Counted from the first letter of the stretch, positions 45,992-55,527 are shown. The stretch: DNA of 64,000 bases from M0108 sp963841065 (GCA_963841065.1 CAWJBI010000047.1:161082-225081); one strand, 5' to 3'. Translations and numbers: made by a program. Notes: generated by a model from the sequence alone, not told the origin.

Positions 45992-46327
45992 GTGAACCTC
46001 GAACATCGTACCCAAGATGGCGTCGATATCATCAAGCTGCCCGAGCGCCTCATGATGGCCGACGCCGCGGATGCCCGCGCCACCCTCAAGGAAATCATCG
46101 AACAAGGCAGCGGCAAGCTGGTCCTCAACCTCACGGATACCTCCTTTATGGATTCCAGTGGTCTTGCGGTCCTGGTCAGCGGTCTCCAGGCGGCCCGTAA
46201 ACGGGACGGCGACGTTCTGCTCGTCGGCATGAGTAATACGGTGCGCGCCCTCTTCGAGCTGACCCGGTTGCACACGGTCTTCCAGATCTTCGATGACGAA
46301 CCCGGTGCCTTGCGCGCCTTTGGCTGA
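45992..46327 (+). CDS. STAS-domain anti-anti-sigma-type protein
   Basis: The 111-residue protein has the STAS layout with NLTDTSFMDSSGLAVLVSGL, where the second Ser of DSSG is the usual phosphorylation site. I prefer the GTG at 45992 because GGAG lies eleven bases upstream and the protein then starts right at the first strand (NLEHRTQDGVDIIKL); an in-frame ATG at 45926 adds 22 residues. With the phosphatase and kinase upstream it forms a three-part partner switch. Confidence 0.88.
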   Translation: MNLEHRTQDGVDIIKLPERLMMADAADARATLKEIIEQGSGKLVLNLTDTSFMDSSGLAVLVSGLQAARKRDGDVLLVGMSNTVRALFELTRLHTVFQIFDDEPGALRAFG

Positions 46328-46366
46328 GGAAGCCGCGACCCCGCAATCTAAGAGACGACGACTGCC

Positions 46367-47521
46367 ATGAGTGACCACAAGGCCCCCAAAATCTCCATGG
46401 TCGTCTTCATCGATGCCCTCGGCTGGGAAGTCCTCAAGGGACGCCGCTTCCTGGAGGCGCAACTGCCTGTGCGGCGTAAGCTGCGCTCGGTGTTCGGTTT
46501 CTCCTCCGCCTGCATCCCCTCGATTCTCACGGGCCTCCTGCCGCGGGAGCATCGTCACTGGTCCTTTTTTTACTACTCCCCCAAGACCTCGCCCTTCCGC
46601 CCCCTCAAACCCCTCGGCTTCCTGCCGAAGTCCCTGGTGGATCGCGGCCGGGTCCGCAACCTGATCAGCAAGCTGGTCAAGCGGGCCTATGGCTACACGG
46701 GCTACTTCCAGCTCTATAACATCCCCTTCGACCAGATCGACAAGTTCGACTATTGCGAGAAGCAGGACCTCTTCGTCCCGGGTGGCATGAACCGGGGTAA
46801 GAACATCTTCGATCACCTGACCCAGGCGGGGGTGCCGTTTCACGTCTCCAACTGGCGGGAATCGGAGGAGAGCAACCTGGCGGCCCTCAAGGCCGACCTG
46901 AGCCAGGGCAAGATCAAATTCGCCCTCCTCTACATGGCCGCCATGGACGCCCTCCTGCACGAGGTCGGCAAGGCCAGCCCCCTCGTGGATGACAAGCTCG
47001 CCTGGTACGAGACCCAACTGAAGGAGGTGTTGCGCCTCGCCGCCGAACATTATGAAGAGGTGCGTCTCTTCATCTGCTCCGATCACGGCATGGCCACCAT
47101 CCATACCCACCTGGACCTGATGAGTCAGGTGGAGGGCCTCGGCCTGGTCTTTGGCCGCGACTACACCGCGACCTACGACTCGACCATGGGGCGTTTCTGG
47201 TTCCACCAGGCGGGCAGCCGCGAACGCATCACCCAATTACTGGAACAGGTGCCCGGGGGTCGCATCCTGTCCCTGGAAGAGCTCAAGCGGCTGGGCTGTG
47301 ACTTCGAGGGCGACCAATTTGGCGAGTTGATCTTCCTGACGAATCCCGGCGTCCTCATCGTGCCGAGCCACATGGGCACCAAGCCCATTACCGGCATGCA
47401 CGGCTACCACCCGGACGACGCCGACTCGGATGCCTCCCTGCTCTCCAATGTCGAGCCCCCCACGGATCCCAAGGTCATCACCGACGTCTTCCATCTGATG
47501 CGCGCCGAAGCCGGCGTCTAG
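46367..47521 (+). CDS. Alkaline-phosphatase-superfamily (phosphodiesterase-like) protein
   Basis: The 384-residue protein has the metal-site and nucleophile pattern of type I phosphodiesterase/nucleotide pyrophosphatases: VVFIDALGWE near the start, FGFSSACIPSILTGLLP (nucleophile Ser/Thr region), FALLYMAAMDALLHEVG and FICSDHGMATIH, with a late GMHGYHPDD. No signal peptide is seen, so it acts in the cytoplasm. It stands first in the polysaccharide locus, right after the partner switch. It may transfer or remove phospho groups on a glycan; this is inference. Confidence 0.82.
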   Translation: MSDHKAPKISMVVFIDALGWEVLKGRRFLEAQLPVRRKLRSVFGFSSACIPSILTGLLPREHRHWSFFYYSPKTSPFRPLKPLGFLPKSLVDRGRVRNLISKLVKRAYGYTGYFQLYNIPFDQIDKFDYCEKQDLFVPGGMNRGKNIFDHLTQAGVPFHVSNWRESEESNLAALKADLSQGKIKFALLYMAAMDALLHEVGKASPLVDDKLAWYETQLKEVLRLAAEHYEEVRLFICSDHGMATIHTHLDLMSQVEGLGLVFGRDYTATYDSTMGRFWFHQAGSRERITQLLEQVPGGRILSLEELKRLGCDFEGDQFGELIFLTNPGVLIVPSHMGTKPITGMHGYHPDDADSDASLLSNVEPPTDPKVITDVFHLMRAEAGV

Positions 47522-47548
47522 GAACCCCCACCAACCAGGCCGCCGATT

Positions 47549-49091
47549 ATGCGTTGGGTACTCAACATCGCCAGTAACTACCTGCGCGTCATCGTTGGCA
47601 TCGCGGTGATGTTTTTCCTCATCCCCTTCACGGTCGGGCACCTGGGCCTGGACCTGTTCGGCCTCTGGTCACTGGTCTTCGCCGTGGTCGGGCTCTTTGG
47701 CCTGCTGGACCTGGGCTTTGCCACCGCGGCCATGAAATATGTCGCCGAGCTGACGGCAAGCGGCGATCACGCCGGGCGTAATCAGGTCCTGTCCACCTTG
47801 CTGGTGGTCTATGGGGCCCTGGGTCTCGTCTGCCTCCTCTTGGTGGCCATCCTGGCGGGCCCGGCCTCCGGCTGGTTCGCCTTGAGTCCCGACAAGGCCG
47901 GGCCCTTCACCCTGGTCCTCTGGGTGCTGGGGACCGTGGTGGCCATCAACTTCCCGGCCAGCCTCATCAAGGCCATCCTCATCGGCAGCGGGCGCATGCA
48001 CCTGGTCAACGCCATCGAGTTGGTCACTACCCTGGTCAATGCCGCCCTGGTGGTGATCCTGCTGGAGGCGGGGCTGGGCCTGATGGGCATGGCCATCGCC
48101 ACGGCGGTGACCATGCTCCTGGGGCCCATCGTCATGCTGCCCCTGGCCATTCGCCTCACGCCCGGTCTCTCGGTCTCGCCCCGGCTCTTCAGCCGCTCCC
48201 GGGTGCGTGAACTGCTGGGCTTCTCGGTCTATTTCTTCATCGCCAACGTGGCGGTCCTCATCATCCTGCGCCTGGACCCGGTGGTCATCAAGATGTTCCT
48301 GCCGCTCACCGCCGTGGCCATTTATGCCGTCGGGGCCAAGATCGCCGAATATACCTATCTGCTCAACAAGCAGTTTTCCAACGCCCTGATGCCTCTGGTG
48401 TCCCAGTCCAAGGGCGCCGGCGACACCGCCACGGTCCGCCGGATTCTGGTGGACGGCACCCGCTTCCTGCTGGCGATCGCGGTTCCCTTTATCGTCCTGC
48501 TGCTGTTTTATGCCGAGCCCTTTGTGCTGCTCTGGATGGGTGAGGAGTTTGCGGAGTCCGTCCCGGTGCTGCGCATCCTGCTGCTGGCCATGCTGTTCGC
48601 GAGTGTGCAGTTGAACGCCGCCAATGTGCTGGGCATGACCGGCAAGCACCGCTTCGTCGCCTTCGCCATGGGCGGCTCCGCCCTGCTCAATCTGGTGGTG
48701 TCCATCATCCTGGTCCAAATCCTGGGCCTGATCGGTATCGCCCTGGGGACCTTGATCGCCACCCTGGTCGTCGAGTTCGCCCTGGTGGTGCCGCGGGCCT
48801 GCCGCGATCAAGGCCTGCCGCTCGTTCAGTTTCGTGACCCAGGCGATCTGGCCGACCCTCCCGGCCCTGGTACCGGCCCTGGGGACGGCCTGGCTCCTGG
48901 CCCAGTGGCAGCCCATCACCGGGTTCGTCTGGATCTTCCTGGAGGGTGCGGTCAGCGCTCTGGTCTATTTCGCAGTCTTCTATGGGATCGGCCTGGTGCC
49001 TGCGGAGCGGGCCCTGATCACCGGCAAGCTGCGCCGGATACGGCAGCGTGGCCGCCCCAGCCCCCTGCCTCCCCACCACACCCTAAGCTAA
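47549..49091 (+). CDS. Polysaccharide flippase (Wzx-like, one frameshift)
   Basis: This is a MATE/MOP-superfamily membrane protein of about 513 residues with some 14 helices. It starts WVLNIASNYLRVIVGIAVMF and has the LGLDLFGLWSLVF motif after helix 1, common in Wzx proteins. One extra T near 48830 breaks the frame; removing it gives PLVQFVTQAIWPTLPALVP and continues to a stop at 49091. It would flip lipid-linked oligosaccharide units to the periplasm for polymerisation by the Wzy-like protein at 56253. Confidence 0.87.
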
Positions 49092-49103
49092 TCAGGAGCC
49101 ATC

Positions 49104-49742
49104 ATGCCGGGACCGCTGAGCATCGTCCGTCGGACCTGCGAGGCCTTGCGGCGAAACTGGTATCGGCTCCGCCTGGGGGCCCTGGGGAGCGACTGTCATA
49201 TCGACCCTGGAGTCAGTCTCCAATATCCGGGGCGCATCCGCCTCGGCGATGGGGTCGGCATCGGGCGCAACGCCGCCCTGCGCGCCAATACCGATGCCAA
49301 CCCCGGCATCGCCCTCGGCAAGGGGGTGAACATCAACGATGCCGTGGTCATCAATGCCAACCGTGGCTTTGTCACCCTGGGCGAGCGCTCCTGGCTCGGT
49401 CCCTTTTGCCTGGTGTATGGTAATGGTGGCGTGACCATCGGCAAGAATGTCCTGGTCGCCGGGCACACCACCATCAACACCGTCTCCCACGCCGCCGAGC
49501 GTTGCGATATCCCCATCAACGACCAGCCCGTGCTGACCGGCCCGGTGTTGATCGAGGATGACGTCTGGATTGGCCTCAATGCCGTCATTCTCCAAGGGGT
49601 GACCCTGGGGCACGGCTGCATTGTCGGCGCCGGGGCCGTGGTGACCCGCTCGATTCCGCCCTGGTCCATCGCGGTGGGCGTCCCGGCCCGGGTGGTGGGT
49701 CGGCGCACGGGGGCGCCGGAGATCGCGGAGGAGGCGCCATGA
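49104..49742 (+). CDS. LbH (hexapeptide-repeat) acyl/acetyltransferase
   Basis: The 212-residue protein has a left-handed beta-helix: repeated hexapeptides such as IGRNAA, ITIGKN-like VTIGKN, VWIGLN and VIVGAG-like CIVGAG, ending with the typical VGVPARVVG. The catalytic His is likely in NTVSHAAE. It would add an acetyl group to a sugar of the repeat unit. The stop overlaps the next glycosyltransferase gene (ATGA). Confidence 0.9.
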   Translation: MPGPLSIVRRTCEALRRNWYRLRLGALGSDCHIDPGVSLQYPGRIRLGDGVGIGRNAALRANTDANPGIALGKGVNINDAVVINANRGFVTLGERSWLGPFCLVYGNGGVTIGKNVLVAGHTTINTVSHAAERCDIPINDQPVLTGPVLIEDDVWIGLNAVILQGVTLGHGCIVGAGAVVTRSIPPWSIAVGVPARVVGRRTGAPEIAEEAP

Positions 49743-50977
49743 AGATCATCCAGGTACCCCGACGTTTCGTGGTGTCCGAGTGGGGCGGCACCGAGACCAC
49801 CATCCTCCAGACCAGCCGCGCCCTCCAGCAGGCCGGGCACGAGGCCGCCATCTTCACCAGCCTGGCCCTGTCCAACCAGCGCCGCGAGACCATCCAGGGG
49901 GTGCCGGTGCGGCGCTTCCCCTACAGCTATCCCTTTCTCGGCCTCACCGCCGATGACCGTCGCGACATGGACAAGAAGGGCGGTAATCTGCTCTCCCTGT
50001 CCCTGCTGCTCGGCCTGTTGCGCGAGCCGCGGGTGGACCTGATTCACGCCCACACCGGCAAGCGCGTCGGGGGCGTGGTCCGTACCGCCGCCCGGCTGCG
50101 GGGCATCCCCTATGTGGTGACCCTGCACGGGGGCTTTTTCGAGGTCCCCAAGGGCGAGATGGACCAGATGCTGGCCCCCATCCAGAATCGCCCCGAGTGG
50201 GGCCGCGTCTTTGGGGCCCTGCTCGGCGCACGGCGGGTGCTGGAGGATGCCGCGGCCGTGGTCTGTGTCGGCGGCGACGAGTACGCCGCGGCTAAGGCCA
50301 AGCTCCCCGGTCAGCGCGTGGAACTGGTCCCCAACGGCGTGGACTGCGATGCCTTCGCCCAAGGGGATGCCGTTGGCTTCCGCGCCGCCCATGGCATCGC
50401 CGCGGATCGCCGCATCATCCTCTGCGTCAGCCGTATCGACTACCAGAAAAACCAGATCGGCCTGGTGGAGGCCCTGGCCACCGTCGCCGACCAGGTCCCG
50501 CGGGCCCACCTGGTCCTGATCGGGCCCGTGACCGTGGCGGGATACCATGAGCGGTTGCTCGCCCGGGTCAAGGACCTGGGACTGACGGAGCGGGTCACCC
50601 TGATTCCCGGCCTGCGCCCGGATGATCCCATGCTCCCGGCGGCCTACCATGCCGCCGAGGTCTTCTGCCTGCCGTCCCTGCACGAGCCCTTCGGCATCGT
50701 CATCCTGGAGGCCTGGGCCGCCGGCCGGCCGGTGGTCGCCACCCGCGTCGGCGGCATCCCCTCCTTCACCCAGGACGGCCAGGATATCCTCCACGCTCAA
50801 CCGGGTGATACTGCCGACCTGGCCGCGCGACTGATCCAGGTCCTGGGCGATCCCCAACTCGCGGGGCGCATCGCCGCGGCGGGGCAGGCTAAGGCCCGGC
50901 GGGACTATGCCTGGTCGGCGATTGCCGCGCGCCTGGTCGCTATCTACCGGGAATTGCCGCGAGGGCGGCGAGGCTGA
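49739..50977 (+). CDS. Glycosyltransferase, family GT4
   Basis: The 412-residue GT-B enzyme has an N-terminal acceptor domain (SEWGGTETTILQTSRAL; HAHTGKRVGGV) and a C-terminal nucleotide-sugar domain with LCVSRIDYQKNQ, the EX7E motif in PSLHEPFGIVILEAWAAGRP and VATRVGGIPSF. Donor and acceptor are unknown. It is coupled to the LbH transferase gene. Confidence 0.92.
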   Translation: MKIIQVPRRFVVSEWGGTETTILQTSRALQQAGHEAAIFTSLALSNQRRETIQGVPVRRFPYSYPFLGLTADDRRDMDKKGGNLLSLSLLLGLLREPRVDLIHAHTGKRVGGVVRTAARLRGIPYVVTLHGGFFEVPKGEMDQMLAPIQNRPEWGRVFGALLGARRVLEDAAAVVCVGGDEYAAAKAKLPGQRVELVPNGVDCDAFAQGDAVGFRAAHGIAADRRIILCVSRIDYQKNQIGLVEALATVADQVPRAHLVLIGPVTVAGYHERLLARVKDLGLTERVTLIPGLRPDDPMLPAAYHAAEVFCLPSLHEPFGIVILEAWAAGRPVVATRVGGIPSFTQDGQDILHAQPGDTADLAARLIQVLGDPQLAGRIAAAGQAKARRDYAWSAIAARLVAIYRELPRGRRG

Positions 50978-51106
50978 ACATGGCGCGCTATGGCGCCCAC
51001 CGAGCGTCGGTAATAGGGTCTTGTCACCGGTTTCGGCCTTCCCCGCCGGATCACCAAGGTGGAGTCTGGCCGCCATCCTGGACCTCAAGCGGGGGAGAAC
51101 AGGCAC

Positions 51107-51769
51107 ATGCTTAAGGCAATGTTGGCGGCGGCCAGTGGTGTCATGGCCATGGACCTGCCCGGTAAGAACCAGGCCCTGGCGGAGGTTTATCTGAAAATAC
51201 TCCGCGAGCGGGACCAGTGGCTCACGGCCGCTCGCCGCTTCCGGGATCTGGCTGACCTGATCCTCGGCCTACCCGGCGACAACCACAGTGCCGTTGGGCC
51301 ACTGAGTCCCAGTCTGGCTTTAGCCTACCAGGCCCGGAGCGGCTCGGAGTTGGCTCTGGAACTTGTTTACGATCGCGGGCGTCGCCTGCCCTTCCCCCTG
51401 ATCACCCGCGGCACGGATGGGGGAGCCTTCTCGGACCTCGGACTCTACCTCCAGCTATCCCCCGAGTATCTGGTCCTGCCCTGTTTCCATACTCACCCGA
51501 GCCCTTGGAGCGAGCTCGGCTACGAGATGCCCTCGGAAGCGGACTATCGGGTTCTGGAGGGGCTAAGGCACCAGCTTGGGGGCATCGGCGTGTGCGACCG
51601 GGTCATTTTCCCCGGTGGTCGCCGCACCCTCTATGGGGTGGATGAGCAGGGGCGCTGGTTTCACGAACGTCCGGGTCAATACCGCTGCTGTATTGCCCGT
51701 CGAGACTGGCTGGCGGTCCGCCCGGAACAGGGTTCTGGAAACGAGGTCGGCGGAAAAGCGGGTAAGTAG
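51107..51769 (+). CDS. JAMM/MPN-domain protein (putative metallo-isopeptidase)
   Basis: The 220-residue protein has an N-terminal helical region and a C-terminal half carrying HTHP (about residues 127-130) followed at 11 residues by SEAD, the H-x-H-P...S-x-x-D zinc motif of JAMM proteases. The upstream acidic partner may be in ELALELVYDRG. GGGAGA lies ahead of the ATG. It sits between two glycosyltransferase genes. JAMM proteins usually cleave isopeptide or peptide bonds next to a C-terminal glycine, so its place in a polysaccharide locus is unusual. No ubiquitin-like partner is seen. Confidence 0.7.
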   Translation: MLKAMLAAASGVMAMDLPGKNQALAEVYLKILRERDQWLTAARRFRDLADLILGLPGDNHSAVGPLSPSLALAYQARSGSELALELVYDRGRRLPFPLITRGTDGGAFSDLGLYLQLSPEYLVLPCFHTHPSPWSELGYEMPSEADYRVLEGLRHQLGGIGVCDRVIFPGGRRTLYGVDEQGRWFHERPGQYRCCIARRDWLAVRPEQGSGNEVGGKAGK

Positions 51770-51820
51770 CGGACTGCTTGTCATTCCAGGGTCAATCCTC
51801 GCCATTCGAACAGAGATCAG

Positions 51821-52993
51821 ATGCCCAACCCAACTCTCCCACCCGGTACCGCATTGCGGGTCCTGCACATCCACGAGCGTGCCGGCTTCTATGGTGGCGT
51901 GGAGCAGATCCTCCATGACACCGCCCGCGGGCTCATGGGCCGGGGCTGGCCCCAGGGGCTGCTGCACGCCGATCCCCAGCCCCAGGCCGATTACCTGGCG
52001 GCCTTTGCGCAATCCGGGACCGGCGACGACCTGATCGCCGCCTTCGCCCCGGACATCCTCTTCCTGCACAAGGTCGAGGACCCGGCGCGGGTCGCGGACC
52101 TGGCGCGACGCTATCCCACGGTGCGGATGGTCCATGACCATGACCTGGTCTGCCTGCGCCGCCACAAGTATTTTCCCCTCACCGGCCGTATCTGCGACCG
52201 GCCGGCGGGGACGGCCTGCTACCTCAATCTGTGCTGCGTGCAGCGGGCCGCGCCGGGGTCGGCCCTGCCCATCGCCCTGAAAGGCCTGGGGGAGGTCAAG
52301 GCCGCCATTCGCGCCAACCGCGAGGTGCGCCGGCTCATGGTGGGCAGCCGCTGGATGGAGCGGGAGTTGGTAATGAATGGGCTGGACCCGGAGCGGGTGG
52401 CCATAGTCCCGCCGATCCCCGCGGCCCTGGCCGACGCCCAGCCCGTGCCGCCGTCACTGGAGCCGGAGGTCCTCTTCGTGGGCCAGTTGATCCGGGGTAA
52501 GGGGGTGGACCTGTTGCTCAAGGCCCTGGTCGGGGTGCCGGGCGATTGGCATGCCACCATCGTCGGCACGGGCAACCATCTGGAGGCATGCCGGGCCCTC
52601 GCCGGGGAACTCAAGCTCGCCGAGCGGGTGACCTTTACCGGCTGGGTTCCCCACCAGGACCTGGAATCCTACTATGGCCGCGCCGCCGTCTGCGTCGTTC
52701 CGTCGCGCTGGCCGGAGCCCTTCGGCATGGTGGGGGTGGAGGCCATGGCCCGGGCACGGCCGGTGGTCGCCTTCGCCGTGGGCGGCATCCCGGACTGGCT
52801 CGCCGCTGGGGTGACGGGTCTCCTGGCCCCGGAGGCGGACACCGGCGCCTTGGGGGCGGCTATCGCCTCTCTGCTGGGGGATCGGGAGCGGGCCGCCGCC
52901 TTGGGCCGGGCCGGACTGGCGCGGGTGCGGGCGGAGTTTCAGCCTGCCCAATATCTGGATCGGCTGATGGTCATCCTGGCAGAGGCGGCTTGA
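51821..52993 (+). CDS. Glycosyltransferase, family GT4
   Basis: The 390-residue GT-B enzyme has LHIHERAGFYGGVEQIL at the N-terminus, a Cys-rich central stretch (CDRPAGTACYLNLCC) seen in some GT4 enzymes, and the nucleotide domain LFVGQLIRGKGVDLLLKAL, then VPSRWPEPFGMVGVEAMARA (EX7E) and VAFAVGGIPDWL. It is codirectional with the genes around it. Confidence 0.92.
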   Translation: MPNPTLPPGTALRVLHIHERAGFYGGVEQILHDTARGLMGRGWPQGLLHADPQPQADYLAAFAQSGTGDDLIAAFAPDILFLHKVEDPARVADLARRYPTVRMVHDHDLVCLRRHKYFPLTGRICDRPAGTACYLNLCCVQRAAPGSALPIALKGLGEVKAAIRANREVRRLMVGSRWMERELVMNGLDPERVAIVPPIPAALADAQPVPPSLEPEVLFVGQLIRGKGVDLLLKALVGVPGDWHATIVGTGNHLEACRALAGELKLAERVTFTGWVPHQDLESYYGRAAVCVVPSRWPEPFGMVGVEAMARARPVVAFAVGGIPDWLAAGVTGLLAPEADTGALGAAIASLLGDRERAAALGRAGLARVRAEFQPAQYLDRLMVILAEAA

Positions 52994-53064
52994 CGAGCTT
53001 TCCAGCGCCGCCCTCGCCCTGGTCAGCGAGGTGATCCTACATTGATGAGTTGTCGGTATTCCGG

Positions 53065-53160
53065 GCCGGGTGACGGCGGGCGGGGGACGCCGTGAATACG
53101 TCCCTGTAGGCTTGGCGACAGCATCCCTGCTGTCGACACCCCCGCCCACCGCCACCCGGC
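53065..53160. repeat. Dispersed palindromic repeat element
   Basis: GCCGGGTGACGGCGGG... (53065-53086) and its partner at 53139-53160 match at 20 of 22 positions as an inverted repeat, giving a very stable outer stem. Inside, CGACAGCA and TGCTGTCG (53116-53123, 53128-53135) form a perfect 8-bp stem with a TCCC loop. The core GCCGTGAATACGTCCCTGT resembles a repeat that I recall from intergenic regions of many gammaproteobacteria. Only one copy is seen in this window. It lies between convergent genes. Confidence 0.7.
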
Positions 53161-53277
53161 CCTCCCGTCAGCCGCCTAAGCGAGGCTCGGGAGGGGGTAT
53201 TAGTGCGGTATCGCTCCGGGTCTTGCCTCGGCGGGATGATTGGGGCCCCTCCCGAACCGCTAGCCCCGGGCGACCGG

Positions 53278-54273
53278 CTATGTACGGCGTTTGAGGATGC
53301 GGGTCAGCCGCACCCGGGGCCCGTTGAAGCAGCGCAGGCCGAACTTGTGGGTGAAGTAGCTCGGCCACTCCGCCGCCGCGTCGTGCTTAACGCCAGCCCG
53401 GTCGCAGATGTCCTGGAGGATGGCGATTAGCCGTTGGCGATGGGGCTGGAACTTTTCGATGGTCCCTTGGCGGATCTCGGCCGGGGTCAGGGCGCAGGCT
53501 TTCATGGCTTCCACTCCGGCACGGACCGATTCGGCATTGTCTTCGGCGATGTAGGCATAGGCCGGCTCGAAAAAGGCGTCGCGCCCGCCCAGGTTGCGCG
53601 TGGAGACCAGGGGACGACCGGACAGGAGGTACTCGGCGCTGACGAACATGGCCCCCTCTTCCGCCGACAGGCAGAGCCCGCAATGGGCCTCGTCGATGGC
53701 CCGGGAGACGAAGCCGGAGAAGACCTTGCGCTTCCAGCTTGCATGGGGGAACTGGCGCATCACCTCGGCGAAATAGGCCGCTTCCTGGGGAGAGTGGTCA
53801 CCGATGAGGCGCAAGGAGGTGATCCCCAGGGCCAGGTGATGGCGCTTGAAGGGCGTGATGCGGGCCAGGTAAATGGCGTCGTACTTGATGGGCCGGTTGT
53901 AGATTCGATAATGGCCCTCGTCGAGAAAGGCATTCTGGTGACAATAGGCGGCCCGCAGGCCGACGCCGGTGATCAGGGCGGTCTCGCGCTCGGAATTGCA
54001 GAGAAAGATCATCTCCGCCTCGGGACGCAAGCGGCTGACTTCCGTAGCCTCCCGCGCCACCTCCTCGGCGCGCTCCTGGGTCTCCCGATGCCAGCCGAAC
54101 TGGAACAGCAAGTGCGGTTTAGATCCGCCCAGGGCCGTTAGGATGGCGTCGCGGTGCTTGACGAAATCCTCGAAGTAGCTGATGAGCACCGCCGGCTCGC
54201 GAAAGATCACATAGGTCGGGAGGGCGTCGCCCTGGAGGAGTTGCTTGATGAACTTGGCGGACTGCGCAATCAT
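53278..54273 (-). CDS. Glycosyltransferase-like protein
   Basis: The 331-residue protein resembles the C-terminal domain of GT4 enzymes: YDAIYLARITPFKRHHLAL is the usual start of the nucleotide domain, and GLCLSAEEGAMFVSAEYLLSGRPLVSTRNLGGRDAFF is a variant of the EX7E region. It is the only polysaccharide gene in the locus on the - strand and is divergent from the GT4 gene at 54385. It may belong to a separately controlled unit. Confidence 0.75.
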   Translation of the reverse strand: MIAQSAKFIKQLLQGDALPTYVIFREPAVLISYFEDFVKHRDAILTALGGSKPHLLFQFGWHRETQERAEEVAREATEVSRLRPEAEMIFLCNSERETALITGVGLRAAYCHQNAFLDEGHYRIYNRPIKYDAIYLARITPFKRHHLALGITSLRLIGDHSPQEAAYFAEVMRQFPHASWKRKVFSGFVSRAIDEAHCGLCLSAEEGAMFVSAEYLLSGRPLVSTRNLGGRDAFFEPAYAYIAEDNAESVRAGVEAMKACALTPAEIRQGTIEKFQPHRQRLIAILQDICDRAGVKHDAAAEWPSYFTHKFGLRCFNGPRVRLTRILKRRT

Positions 54274-54384
54274 GGCGAATGGTCTGAATTTTTTATCCTC
54301 GGCATGTTACGCGCCGGACCTGCCCCGTTCAATATAGGATCCTGGCCCTCGGGCGGCGATGGCTGACAATTTTGGAGGGGTGGT

Positions 54385-55527
54385 ATGAGAATCGGCATTT
54401 CGGCCTTCGCCGCTGACGGGGGCAAGTCCGGCATCAGCCAATATATGGCCAACATCTTGGGTCGGCTGCCCGACCTGGCACCCCAGGATCAGTTCGTGGT
54501 CTTTATCGATCGGGTGGACGCGGATCTCATCCAGTCCTGGCATCCTCGCCTGGAGGTGATCGCTTACCCGGCCTGGACCGCCCATCCGGTCATCAGCATC
54601 TTCTGGCATCTCATTGGCTTGCCCGCCGCCCTGCGTCGTCATCACTGCGATGCCGTCTTCTTGCCCGCCGGCAATCGGCGCCTGGCCTGGTGGTACGGGG
54701 TGCCCAGCGTCGGCACCATCCACGATCTCTCCCAGTTGCACGTGCCCCATAAATACGATGCCTTCCGCACCTTCTATGTGATGCGCATCCTGCCCCGCAT
54801 GATGCGCCAACTGACGCGGGTGATTGCCGTCAGTCACTCGACGCGCAAGGATCTCGAGGACTATGCCAGGGTGGACCCGGACAAGATCCACGTCAGCCAT
54901 AACGGGGCCGACCTCAGCCGCTTCTACCCCCGGGACCGCGCCGCCGCCAAGGACCAGGTCGGCCGGGAACTGGGTATTCCCCCGGATTTCATCCTCTATA
55001 TCGCGCGGCTGGAGCATCCCGGCAAGAACCACGTCATGCTGCTGGAGGCCTTTGCCCGACTCAGGGCGGATACCGGGCTCCCCCACAAGCTGGTCTTCGT
55101 TGGCAGCCGGTGGGGTGGGGCTGAGGTCATCGAGGCCCGGATTCGGGAACTCGGGCTCGAGGACGCGGTGATCCGGCCAGGTTTCGTGCCGAACGAAACC
55201 CTGCCGGTGCTCTACGCGGCGGCGGACGTCCTGGCCTTTCCCTCCCTCTTCGAAGGTTTTGGTATCCCTCTGCTGGAGGCTATGGCCTCGGGGACGCCTG
55301 TTTGCGCCTCGGACGTTTCAAGCATCCCGGAGGTGGTTGGCGACGCCGGAATCTTGTTCGATCCCCAGGATCCGGTGGCGATCGCCGCCGCCTTGGGCCG
55401 GATCCTGGGTGATCCCGCCTTGCGGGAGCGACTGGTGCCCCTGGGCCTGGCACGTGCTACCCTCTTTTCCTGGGACACCGCCGCGGCCGAGGTGTTGGAG
55501 GAACTGCGGCGAGTGGCCAGGGCATGA
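54385..55527 (+). CDS. Glycosyltransferase, family GT4 (mannosyltransferase-like)
   Basis: The 380-residue enzyme begins MRIGISAFAADGGKSGISQY, with the G-G-x-x-x-Y/F loop of the acceptor site. It has TIHDLSQLHVPHKYD and VIAVSHSTRKDL, then LYIARLEHPGKNH and FPSLFEGFGIPLLEAMASGTPV (EX7E). This layout is common in mannosyltransferases. Its stop overlaps the lipoprotein gene that follows (ATGA). Confidence 0.92.
   Translation: MRIGISAFAADGGKSGISQYMANILGRLPDLAPQDQFVVFIDRVDADLIQSWHPRLEVIAYPAWTAHPVISIFWHLIGLPAALRRHHCDAVFLPAGNRRLAWWYGVPSVGTIHDLSQLHVPHKYDAFRTFYVMRILPRMMRQLTRVIAVSHSTRKDLEDYARVDPDKIHVSHNGADLSRFYPRDRAAAKDQVGRELGIPPDFILYIARLEHPGKNHVMLLEAFARLRADTGLPHKLVFVGSRWGGAEVIEARIRELGLEDAVIRPGFVPNETLPVLYAAADVLAFPSLFEGFGIPLLEAMASGTPVCASDVSSIPEVVGDAGILFDPQDPVAIAAALGRILGDPALRERLVPLGLARATLFSWDTAAAEVLEELRRVARA

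Noticed and set aside
49196..51106. 636-codon open frame on the - strand across the LbH and GT4 genes
   Set aside because: Codon-position shadow of two clear + strand genes; no family features.
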